Below, one piece after another: positions 25,039-35,465 of a stretch of 64,000 nucleotides of DNA. The DNA comes from Vesta saturnalis (Eukaryota; Arthropoda; Insecta; Coleoptera; Lampyridae): assembly GCA_036346205.1 (NCBI GenBank), contig JARFJB010001595.1:1061001-1125000 (forward strand). The letters are read 5' to 3'. Each line of letters begins with the position of its first letter. The stretch's first letter is position 1. The notes under the pieces were generated by a model. The model saw nothing but the letters and a program-made list of their open reading frames with translations. It ran no database searches and was not told the DNA's origin. The translations under genes were made by a program, and so were the position numbers.

Positions 25039-25290
25039 GACCAATCCCGTGCGACCGCGAAATTATAGTAATAACCAATCACGTCAGACCGCGGACTATA
25101 TAAGCAGAACCGCGACGCGAGATTAATTATTATCTTTCGGCAGCCGTCCCGAACGAACCATCAATTATCTTTTCGCTGCCGTCCTGAAAGAGTCATCTGC
25201 CTACCTAACTGCTTTCGTCCTGAGGTCCCCTGCAACCTATTGAATCGCGGCGTTTATTTTACTATCGCCTGCCAACACACGTGAGTAAGT
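25039..25290 (+). promoter_or_regulatory. candidate RNA polymerase II promoter with leader and splice donor
   Basis: A GC-rich island in AT-rich DNA contains two 22-bp direct repeats, GACCAATCCCGTGCGACCGC at 25039 and AACCAATCACGTCAGACCGC at 25073, each with a CCAAT box. A TATATAA box follows at 25097-25103. About 30 bp further on starts a leader with its own repeats (TTATCTTTCGGCAGCCGTCC at about 25129, and TTATCTTTTCGCTGCCGTCC). A consensus donor, GTGAGTAAG, lies at 25281. This is what an LTR or gene promoter plus a non-coding first exon would look like. No downstream gene was found. Confidence 0.5.
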
Positions 25291-25299
25291 TATAATTTG

Positions 25300-26845
25300 T
25301 TTTATCCTAATAATTCGACCAGTTAGGAAGATTTCTTTTCTGATTTTGGTAGATTATAAATCGATCTTGTCTGTAAATACATACACAACTCTTACGCTTA
25401 TTCGGTGTGTAAGTCCGCAGAAAACAAACAACCCTTACACAAATCCTCCTCTTTGCTTTTAGGAGTATTCCTGAAAAGCACTGAGGTTTTCTGCGAGAAT
25501 TATCCCCTTAGGCGTAGCCCTGTAGAGGTGGTTCTATTACCTGTGCTTGTTCAAAAGGCATATCCCTGTTCGATTCAGCATTCCTTCTATCCAGCCCATG
25601 GGGCATATGGCCTGTTACGTTGGATATCCCTTCTTAAGAACACCTTATTACACCAATACCACCGACCCACAGGCAAAAGATCAGATTGAATAATCATCCC
25701 AATCCTTGTTTCCGTCAGATAGTATAATAAAAATAAAAAGTTCGGTGTTGAGGTTGTTGTTAATAATTCCACCCCTATTACTTAAAATAAAAAATAGGAG
25801 ATTAAACGGGCCATGTTCTTAAAATTTTATTTGGTTTAGTTCAAAAAAATTTACAAAAACAGGTGAAACGTCAACCTGTAAATAAATGTAAAAATACCTC
25901 GCAGGCCAACTTATTCTATGTAAAACAAGTAAACCGTAAATGTAATAAATGTAAAATTGAAAACAATAACAAGGTTTATTATAAAATTTTTTAACTCAGG
26001 TTATAAAGTAGCAAATCTAAATACTAATGTTAGTAAATCTGAATTAAGTTAAAAATACCTTGTAAACTAATGATTAGAAATGAAATACCTGTAGTACCTT
26101 TAAATTTTGGTTGTCACCGGTATACTGTTACTAATAACAAAAGCTGACGAATGCACGCTTTCAAATTTGCTTATGAAATTAATCTTGAAATGGAAATATA
26201 AAAGGGTTTTGATATTCGTTGATCCCAAATAAGTAAATTCACAGCCAAACTTGATTTAAACGGGTTAATGTGCCATTGATTCATAATTTTCTGCATAGCA
26301 ACAAACTTCTACGTTGTCATCCTCGTTAGATTGAAATGTAATAGTACAATGAAATTACGTAAAAGGAAAAGTTAACGTTATGAAAAAGAAAAATAAGAGT
26401 GCCTAAAAAAGGGTAAATATATCAAACAATGAAAAATAGGTTTATTTACTCTGACCGTAAAAATATGCGACACTTTTGATAAAAATATCCAAGAGCAAAT
26501 ATGGACGCTTTTTGCTTTCATTATCGTATAACAACGACCTCAAAAAGGTGTCTGCGCACGAACTCAATGTGCAAACAAGTTGCCTAAATTATTACAAATT
26601 TCAACACAACTTAAAAGGTTTGTTACAATAGGTTCTGTGGAACCCCTAGAAATGTCCTAAAGTACTGACATTCAATGGTTTGTATCCCGAAATTAATATC
26701 GTTCAACCGCGCTTCCTGAAAAAAATTAATTTTTTCTAAATAATATCTACTTCCCGAAAGAAAGATTAAAAACCTTAAAATTACAGTAAAGGTAAAAATA
26801 GAAAATTCCAACTGAATTCTTTTAAAAAGAATATCTATTTATATC
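25300..26845. other. no gene recognised; moderately GC-rich leader-like part then AT-rich
   Basis: From 25390 to 25700 composition stays higher in GC and a plus-strand frame of about 94 codons is open, but its residues match nothing I know and it may be the U5 or leader part of a retroelement. After 25740 the sequence is AT-rich with no feature. Confidence 0.4.
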
Positions 26846-26849
26846 CGAT

Positions 26850-27270
26850 TTAATTCTTCTTCTTCTTCTTCTTTTTAGCCCTTAAGTAATCCAATCTTGG
26901 ACATAGGCCTCCTTCAAACTTCTCACTTGTCCCTATCTTGTGCTTGCCTTTCATATGCAAATCATTCATTCCTTTAAGTCGTCAGATCTCATCTGTGGGC
27001 ACCCGTATTGATCTGCCCTTGTCCATGGCCTCCACTGCTGTATTACTGTGTTCCAGCGTTGGTCTAGTTTTCTGCATTATGTGAAATTCATTTCAGTCTT
27101 GCTCCAGTTCTCTGGCGTCTTCGACCTTTGTTATGCCCATCCAAATATTTGTCTTTCGATCTGCTGTTTTACTCCTATCATTATTCTTTCCATATGTCTT
27201 GTGCTTTTGCTATTTATCCATATTTTTTCGAGGTCAGAGTCCACGTCTGTCGCCGTACGCAGTCTTGATA
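26850..27270 (-). mobile_element. 3' end of a non-LTR retrotransposon, (GAA)n tail
   Basis: On the minus strand the sequence has DVDSDLEKIWINSK, then RWNTVIQQWRPWTR, a DDLK stretch and finally LKEAYVQDWIT. This is the usual end of RTE/CR1-type LINE proteins ('W.D.i.......W...+EAYVQ.W'). The nucleotide string AGGAGGCCTATGTCCA and a (GAAGAA)n tail complete it. Frames are broken. It is a 5'-truncated dead copy of a family different from the LINE at 34-39 kb. Confidence 0.65.
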
Positions 27271-27369
27271 GCGTGTTATCTTGGAAATATGAACAGGGGT
27301 GGTTTTTGGTTTAACGTCAATTGGCTACCTTTTAGGTGTTTTTTTATCTGGACCTATTTTAGTTAGAGG

Positions 27370-28230
27370 TTCTATTAGGGGCTTATAGGTACTTTGAAAT
27401 GTTCTTTCATATCAATGCGAGCAGTTTTAATACTATTATGCTTCTGCTGTATTATTTTACGAGCTCTAATAATTTTTTTCTTTAACATTATCTCCTTGTT
27501 ATCCATTTACTGATTTTCATCACTTTTTAACAACATTCAGCTTGACCTGAAAATAATAAATGGAAAAATCAACATTGGAACTGCGACAGGGCCAGTTTGA
27601 TAAACTGTTTGTACCAGTTAACCACTGATGGCCATAGCTTAACTACTGAAACGTGTGTTTTATTTGTGTGTGGTACGTGGTACGTGTAACAATAGATTAG
27701 GCAAAACACTTTCACTTTTTTCAATGTTATACAAGGCTGTCTCCTGATCCATGATTTTCTAATACACACAAATCAGTGACAGAGCTTGCGGTTATTGATT
27801 TTGTATACCTGTTAGCGCTTCTGAACAAGTCACTTTCAAATTTGTACTCTTTTGCTTCTGACTCAGAAACTCTTTCGTTGAGTAGTTGAGGATTTACTGA
27901 CTTACATTCAATAACATACAGTACACCTTCACGGTGTTTAAAAGGTCTCTAATTTTTCGATTCCACGCTGGCCAATCTGACTCACCTCAGACAAAGGATT
28001 GATGTCTTTAAAAAACTCCACTTTAATTCTTGCTTGGTTGAACAGAAGCACTGTTTAAACACTAATGTTTGTTTATCACAATACGTAGTCACAACTTATG
28101 ATTTATGTGCCTATTTGTTAATTCTCTGCCTCTTAATACATAACGTTGACGTAACTGGCCCATAAACTTTTATAATTTGAAGAGGAAAACAATGGATTTA
28201 ATTCATGAATTCACAACCTTCACAATGTTT
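27370..28230. other. intergenic, no gene seen
   Basis: No supported reading frame or repeat between the LINE tail and the hexanucleotide satellite. Confidence 0.45.
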
Positions 28231-28231
28231 C

Positions 28232-28633
28232 GTTACGCACACGCATACGCACGCGCACACGCACACGCACACGCACACAAACACGCACACGCGCACGCGA
28301 ACGCGCAGGCGCACGAACATGCACATGAACACAAATACGCACACGCACACGCACAAGCACACTCTCATGCACACGTAAACGCATGCGAACACGCACGCGT
28401 ACGCGTACACGCACACAAACACGTACACGCACCCGCACACGCACAAGCAGATACACACGCACTAGCACACGCACTTGCACTAGTTCCCGAACTCACACAC
28501 GTACACTCACACGCATATTCCCGCGCACTTGCACATGCACCTGCACACGCACTCGTACACGAACACGCACATGCACACGTACAAGAACACGCTTACGCAC
28601 ATTCACACGGACACGGATACGCACAGACAGACA

Positions 28634-28676
<43 letters not shown>

Positions 28677-30246
28677 ACACGCACACGATCAAGATCACGC
28701 ACACGCACACGCACGCGAACGTGCACACGCACACGCACACGCCCTCGCACGCGCACACGCACAAGCACACCCACGCGCACTCACACGCACAGGCACACAC
28801 ACACACACGCACACGCACATGATCACGCACACACACTCGCACACGCATACGCACACGCACAACTGCCAACACGCACACGCACTACACACACGCACACACC
28901 GCACACGACGACACGCACGCACCACACTCGCAGTCACTCGCACACACGCACACGTACACATACGCACACACACGCGCACGCGCCCACGTCCACGTACACG
29001 TACACGCACACGTACACACACACGCACACGTACATGCACACGCACACGCTCACTCACACGCACACGCACACGCAAAAACACACGCACATGCACGCTCGCG
29101 TACTTGCACTCGTACACGCACTCGAACACTCACACGCTCACGCACACGCAAGCGAACGCGCACACGCACACACACACGCACAGACACACGAACTCACACG
29201 CACACGCACACGGACACTCACACGCACATGCACACGCATACACACACACACACGCAAATGCACACGCACACGCTCGCGCAACCGCACACGCACAGACACA
29301 CGCCCACGCACACGAACACGATCTCTCAAACGCACTCCAACACGCACATGCACAAGCACACGCATACGCAGACGCATACGCACACGCACACGTACACGCA
29401 CAATTACACTCACAAGCTCACGCATACGCACACACACACGCGCGCATGCACACGCCCTTTCATACTTACTTGCACTCGTACTCGCACTCGTACACGCACA
29501 CGCACACGGGCACGAACACGCGCACGCACACGCACACGCTCACGCTCACGCACATGTACATCCACACTCTCACACACACGTACACGCACAAGCACACGAT
29601 CGCGCACACGCATACGCACACGAACAAGCATACGTACACGCTCGCGCACACACATACGCACACGCACACTCACACGCACACGCACACGTACAAGAACACG
29701 CACACTCACACGGACACGCACACGAACACATGAGCACACACACGCACGCGCACACGCCCACGCACACATTCACGCACACACACACGCACACGTACACGCA
29801 CAGTCCACGCTCACGCACACACTCACGCACGCGTAAATCCACACGCTCACACACACGAACACGCACACGCACACGATCGCGCACACGCATACGCACACGA
29901 ACAAGCACACGCACGCACACACACACACACACACGCACACGCACACTCACACGCACACGCATACTTACAAGAACACGCACACGCACACTCACACGGACAC
30001 GCACACGAACACATGAGCACACACACGCACGCGCACACGCCCACGCACACATTTACGCACACGCATAATCACACGCACACGCTCACGCACACACACACGC
30101 ATACGTACACGCACACGTACACGCACACGTCCACGCACACGCACACGAACACGCACACGCACACGTATATGCACACGCACACGCACACACACACGCTCAC
30201 GCACACGCACACGCACATAATCGCGCGCACGCTCATGCACACGCAC
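28232..30246. repeat. (CACACG)n satellite, left block
   Basis: About 2 kb of CACACG hexamers with variants (CACACT, CGCACA, CATACG and pure CA runs, e.g. 28634-28672). Because the repeat unit is six bases and contains no stop codons, huge open frames of alternating His/Ala, Thr/Arg, Val/Cys or Val/Arg appear on both strands; none is a gene. Every unit alternates pyrimidine and purine. The array is interrupted by a mariner and resumes at 33156. Confidence 0.98.
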
Positions 30247-30708
30247 GAGGGTGGCCAACCAAAAATGCGAGGTACTGTACCTGTGAAACTATCCATCGTA
30301 GAGGCTTGCGCAAAAATTTATTACCAAAACGGCCAACACAAAACCTGGAAAATATTTTCAAGTTTCTGAAATGGCCGCTAGGGGGCAGTTACGCATAATC
30401 TAAAAAAGTGAGGTTTCTGTGGATTCTGCTATGTTAACCTAATAAAAAAATAACTGAGTTGAAGATAATCCGAACTTTCGTTGTTTGGCTCTTTTTGACG
30501 TATGTCTAAAGATAAAGTGGTGCGGGGTATTCAAAGGTTTCCTTAAATATCCCCCTGTATCTTCGAAACGGCTAAGCCGATTTTCACAAACTTGAGCGCG
30601 TTGAATTGAGCTATTATTGAGTTACAAATGTTATAATATTTGAAGTTTTGTTAATTTCACATGTTGTCGCTAGAGTGCTTTGTTCGACATTCCGAACAGA
30701 AACGGTTA

Positions 30709-30821
30709 ATTAAAAATTATTATTAATTTTATTAAATTTAATAATAATTTTTAATTACATAATTACCTTTGAACGTATGCGTTAATAACAAAAACTTATA
30801 TAAAAAAAAAATAAAAAAAAA
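30709..30821. mobile_element. 113-bp SINE-derived insertion with 10-bp target duplication
   Basis: GAAACGGTTA occurs at 30699-30708 and again at 30822-30831, flanking an insert that ends in an A-rich run. Its TAATAATTTTTAATTACAT section is the reverse complement of the tail shared by the SINEs at 50.6-51.1 kb. The right inverted repeat of the host mariner, at about 32680-32700, has the same region without the insert, which gives an empty site. Confidence 0.8.
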
Positions 30822-31062
30822 GAAACGGTTAAATTTCGCAAAAAAAAATGCATTGGTATAACTTTTTTTCATGAACATGTAGCTAAATGATGCCTAAACA
30901 AGCTCGCGAAAACCGCATCTCTCCTAACCTCAAATACCGGCAAAAGAAAACTTTATATGAAAATCCCTTAAATTTTTATTTTTTTTAACTATATTTTTCT
31001 GGAATTGTTTCTATTATGTAAGTTGTGGCCCTAAAAAGGACCGATTTAAAGGAGGAAGGTTT

Positions 31063-32108
31063 TTAATGTCCCCGTAAATGCTCGAAATGCTGACCATCAC
31101 GCTCTATGCATTGCTGAAGCCTTTCATGACTAGACAAAACTGCAGCTTCAATTTCGGCTTTCGGTATGTTACGTATTGTGTTACGAATCCGGTTTTTGAT
31201 ATCTTCTCTAGTAGTAGGTTGAGTCCGAAACACGATTTCCTTTAAGCGCTCCCATAAATAAAAATCGGGGCAAGTTAGAACTGGCGATCGTGGAGGCCAT
31301 GGAAACAGACTTCGTCTTCCAATCCACCGTTGTTGAAATACTGCATTAATATGCTCTCGCTCATTAATCGCAAAATGTGCTGGGCAACCATCTAACTGCA
31401 AAAACAATTTTTGTCTTGTTTCATTCAATATGACCCAATAATTCTGCCTCCCAGTATGCCACACCATACATTTAAACTCCAACGTCCTTGGCGCTGAACT
31501 TCACGCAACCAATGGGGATTTTCTGCAGACCAATAATGCATATTGTGCAGATTGACTCTCCCGTCACTACTGAAGGTGGCTCCATCGGTCCAGGGAATTT
31601 GAAATAAAAATTTTCTATTTTCGCGTATCATGCCTAACAGCCAATGGCAATAGTCTAACCTTCGATCAAAATCTTCCTCTTTCAAGGCCTGATGCAAAAC
31701 GACATGATGTGGGTGCATCCTTAAAGTAATTAAAAAAATTTTAAACGAATACCTATATATTTTGATGGCCATTAGAACTTACCTATGGTCCTTCAAAATA
31801 TTTTTAACCGTTGTTCGTGATATGCCCAACTCAGTGGATAATGCTCTTGTGATAACATGAGGATTTCCTTCAATATAGCCCAGTACACGGTTAATATTTG
31901 CTTGTGTTCTTCCAATTCTTTGCCGTTGAAACGTAGGCCGAAAACTACCATTGGCTCGTAAGCTCGCCACATCGAGGAAAAACTCTTACATCGCAAGGAC
32001 GCCGATTTGGATATCGAGCCGCGTAAACTCTTTTAGCTACTGCGGCATTCTGAAGACATTCAAAATAAACCGCAAGCACATCAACAGCTTCATTATTCGT
32101 AAAACGCA
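31063..32108 (-). pseudogene. mariner-type transposase (D-41-D spacing), one intron, disabled
   Basis: The start ATG at 32108-32106 opens an N-terminal helix-turn-helix domain (MRFTNNEAVDVLAVYF, VYAARYPNRRPCDVRVF). A one-base frameshift near 31990 leads into ASLRANGSF and a second helix-turn-helix, VITRALSTELGISRTTVKNI. An intron at about 31719-31784 has perfect GTAAGT and TTTAAG ends and joins KDHR to MHPHHV in frame. The catalytic region follows: WTDGATFSSDG with the first Asp, LDGCPAHF with the second and LTCPDFYLW with the third. There are 41 residues between the last two Asp, the DD41D spacing described for rosa-like mariners. About 30 codons are missing before LDGCPAHF (near 31440), so the enzyme is dead. 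Confidence 0.85.
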
Positions 32109-33155
32109 TTTTGAAAGCACAAAAATTGCTAAAATTAATTCGAAAGTATTGACAACTATTGACAATTTGAGGATTATGTATGTTTTGTTTAGGTATCTGT
32201 TTCCACTGACTGCTTCTATTAATTGTATTTTTCGTATATATCCATAGTGTATATGCATTTAAACAAACAAAAACAGGCGTTTCGTATAATTTTTAGCATT
32301 GCTTACTTGCCCGTAGTAATTTCAAAAAGTGCGATTTTATTCTGGTGTATAAATTTACAAACATTTAAAATCGCAATTTCTAGGTAACCTATTCAGAGCC
32401 GAAATTGAAGCTGCAGTTTTGCCTACCTACAAGAGGCCTCAGCAATGCACAGAGTGATGGTCAGCGAGCATTTACGGGGGCATTAAAAACCTTCCTCCTT
32501 TAAATCAGTCTTTTTAGGGCCACAACTTACATAATAGAAACAATTCCAGAAAAATATAGTTAAAAAAATAAAATTTAAGGGATTTTCGTATAAAGTCTTC
32601 TTTGGCCGATATTTTAGGTTAGCAACAAGATATCGAGATGCGGTTTTCGCGAGCTTGTTTAGGCATCTACTCAATTTTTTTTGCGAAAATTAACCATTTC
32701 TGTCGGAATGTCGAACAAAGCCCTCTAGCGACGACATGTGAAACTAACAAAACTTCAAACATTATATTTGTAGCCCAAGAATAGCTCATATCAACGCGCC
32801 CAAGTTTGTTGCTTAGCCGTTTCGAAGATACAGGGGGTTATTCAAGGAAACCTTTGAATACCCCCCACCACTTTATTTTTAGACATACGTCAAAAAGTGC
32901 CAAACAAAAAGTTCAGATTATCCTCGACTTTAAAGATAAGTTATTTTCTTATTAGATTAATATAGCAGAATTCACAGAAACATCACTTCCTTAGATTCAA
33001 GATTGCAGTTACGCCCCCAAGCGGCCATTTCAGAAACTTGAAAATATTTTCCAGGTTCCTGTAATGGCCGTTTTAGTAATAACTTTTTTTGGGCAAGCCT
33101 CTACGATGGATAGTTTCCCAGATTCAGTCCCTCTCATTCTTAGTTGGCCACCCTG

Positions 33156-33387
33156 TACACGCACACGCACACGTACACGCACACGCACACGCACACGCGT
33201 ACGCACGCGCACACGCACACGCACTTGCACAAGCACTTGCACTCGCACTTGCACATGCACATACACACGCACACGCACACGCACGGGCACACGCACACGC
33301 ACACGCACACACACGCGCACGCACACGCACACATACACACACATACATACACATACACACAGACACACACAAACACAGACACACGCT

Positions 33388-33432
<45 letters not shown>
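33156..33432. repeat. (CACACG)n satellite, right block
   Basis: Continuation of the hexanucleotide array beyond the mariner, ending in pure CA. Open frames here are artefacts of the repeat. Confidence 0.97.
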
Positions 33433-33446
33433 CCAGACATTGCATA

Positions 33447-33485
33447 ACCTTCTATACCTTCATATGTATGTGTAGGTTGGAAGTT
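33447..33485. repeat. imperfect hairpin flanking the satellite
   Basis: ACCTTC...GAAGTT with inner TACC/TAGG-type pairing. The same sequence, ATAACCTTCTATACC...GTAGGTTGGAAG, lies next to another CA/CG-rich microsatellite at 52172-52210. Confidence 0.6.
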
Positions 33486-33687
33486 AATAAAAACTGAAAA
33501 TATGGTGATATGATAAAATCAAAAGCAACAAATTTTAGAACGAGTACAACTTCTGTATATTTAGGTATATGCTCTAATGTAAAAACTACATTAAAATTTA
33601 AAAAAAATATTGCAGTCGGTAAATCCGTATTCTACATCAGAGTTATTATTGGGTTCAAAACCGCTTAATCTTGGTCTTGGTCTCTAA

Positions 33688-34053
33688 TCATTTATCGGAT
33701 TTAAGGGACAAGTAGAAGTGCATGTCACTTTTGCCTACATGTTCCTTGGTCAACGCCTTTACGTTCTTGTGTTTCAAATCTTTCAAAGCCGACTTGTTTA
33801 AAAAAGCCTGTACCGCGTTAGTTAATGCAGTGTTCACATTGTTTTCAGCCATACAAAATTTAGTAGAGAAGCATCTCGGGCTAGCCCAGGCGCTACATGC
33901 AACACCACCTACATTTTTGGTGTATTTAAACACACGATAGGAAGAAATTGAAAACTTTTCTTTAGCATTAGACTTTGAGGATGGATGAATAACCTTTAAA
34001 ATTATCAGTGTAGTTAAATACCATAGATTGGGTAACAGGAGGTAACTTGACAA
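33688..34053 (-). CDS. unrecognised 121-codon open frame
   Basis: A minus-strand frame of 121 codons with varied amino-acid composition lies between the satellite and the LINE. Its C-terminal half is hydrophilic (ALTNAVQAFLNKSALKDLKH) and its N-terminal part is hydrophobic. I recognise no family. It is long for AT-rich DNA, but no splice context, Kozak-like start or homologue elsewhere in the window supports it. It may be a fragment of the adjacent element. Confidence 0.2.
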   Translation of the reverse strand: MSSYLLLPNLWYLTTLIILKVIHPSSKSNAKEKFSISSYRVFKYTKNVGGVACSAWASPRCFSTKFCMAENNVNTALTNAVQAFLNKSALKDLKHKNVKALTKEHVGKSDMHFYLSLKSDK

Positions 34054-34214
34054 TCACTATGTACTCTTGCGGTAAGAAAATTCGGCCTATACGACGTATT
34101 CGTCCGGAAAAAGATGCACGATAGTCTCAAAACTGTTTACTTCCTGTGCTAGGACAGTAGACTAAATAAGTGCCAACACTGTCCGGTAGTAGCATGATAC
34201 CGTTAGTAGCGAAT

Positions 34215-35465
34215 CCTACATCGTCCGGTGCACGACCTGGCTAGTAACCAGTCTGTTTGATAATTCAGTTACTAAAAACAACAATACCAATGTCTCGGAT
34301 CGACCTGGCCCCAAGGGGCTGTCTAGGTCGAAACAGAAAGGCCCCGTTGCTGACGACAGTGCAAAGAATGTATGGCGAGTTGGTACGTGGAACATGAATG
34401 GATATGAATGATAAAAAATTTTGAATTGAAAATGTAATGAATAAAAGGCAGGTTGATATTCTGTGTGTATCGAAGCCAAAGTGTAAACGATGCTGTGGAG
34501 ATGGAGGATGGCAGCCTCCCCATATGGCCAGAAGTTGAGACTGAAATGTATGACGCTCAAGGAGTTGGAGTGATCGTGAGTAAAAGACCAAAAGATGTTA
34601 AACAGTACGAATTGATATCCCCGAGTGATGTCGGTTGGAATGAAAATGGAATTTCGAAAAATTAAACCTGGTGAGAAATACAACAGTAATATGCGGATGA
34701 AAGTGTGACTTGGACCACTTTTTGGTTGTATGGAGAGCTTGTTTAGGGAAAAAGTGGGCCTGGAGAAGGAAAGGAAACGTAATGAGAACGTCCACAATTA
34801 GGATAGATAAAAGAAAGATAATGGCCAGAATTAAACATTCAGATGCTGTGAGTAAAGAGTTGAATGTGTTGAACGAACAAATAAAACCAATGAGGTTAAA
34901 AGTGCGTGGATAATTTAAAAAAACTGAGTTGTCAGTTGTGCTGTGCACATACGTGGAAGAGCGACGGTATGTAGACAGAAAAAATGTGCTTGGTGGAGTG
35001 AATCGGTAAAAAAATGCAGTATGTAAGAAAAAAAATCGCGTACATGGCAATGATTGCTGCAAAGAACGAGACTACAGAAAATAGGTTGTATGTGTACAGA
35101 TTAAGCAGCAAAGAGGCGAAGGAGGCAATGAGAATGAGTAAGTGATGGCTACGGAAGGACAAAAAATGTAGAATGAATACAAAGCGTGGCCCAAAACAGA
35201 ACTCTGCATTGGTGGCGGAAAGGAGCCAAGAAAAAGAATGGGACCACTGTGAAGTGAGGAAATGCTGACAGAGTATTTCGGAAAGGTGTACGGTAGTGAG
35301 AAAAATAAGACCGAAGAGTTTAATAAGGAGAATGTAGAAGGAATACTGAATGAAACTGAGTATGATATTAGTTTAAATGGGATAGAGGAAACGATAGGAA
35401 AGTAAAAAACGGCAAAGGAGCAGGTGTGAATAAAATTACTGGTGAAATGCTAAACTTGCTACATG
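34215..35465 (+). pseudogene. RTE-like LINE, endonuclease half
   Basis: Plus-strand frames give VWRVGTWNMNG near 34375, the start of an AP endonuclease domain that nicks target DNA. Later come VGVIVSKRPKD, a connecting segment KIAYMAMIAAKNETTENRL with SSKEAKEAMRMSK at 35030-35145, and GVNKITGEMLNLL at 35440, the usual lead-in to reverse transcriptase. It then breaks off at about 35465 and resumes at about 37800. Stops and frameshifts are frequent. The antisense frames of 193 and 154 codons here are shadows. Confidence 0.75.

Larger units (their letters stand above)
30247..33157 (-). mobile_element. 2.9-kb Tc1/mariner element with ~700-800-bp inverted repeats
   Basis: The right end ...TTGGCCACCCTGTA and the left start GGGTGGCCAACC are inverted copies. 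Complementarity continues across about 30247-31077 and 32455-33157 (shared: CTATCCATCGTAGAGGCTTG, ATTTACGGGG.CATTAAAAACC, TTTGAATACCCC). The element sits inside the (CACACG)n satellite, so its flanks on both sides are the same repeat. The left outermost bases (expected TACA) have decayed to ACGA. It carries one transposase gene on the minus strand and a nested SINE-derived insert in its left repeat. Confidence 0.9.

Noticed and set aside
28177..30369. Open frames of up to 561 codons on both strands, made of His-Ala, Thr-Arg, Val-Cys or Val-Arg alternation
   Set aside because: They are translations of the (CACACG)n satellite, whose six-base period excludes stops; no codon bias, start context or domain exists.
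33030..33497. Overlapping 100-128-codon frames in the right satellite block
   Set aside because: Same repeat artefact as the left block.
34216..34797. 193-codon minus-strand frame
   Set aside because: Antisense of the LINE endonuclease region; low-complexity Phe/Ser/His composition and no motif.
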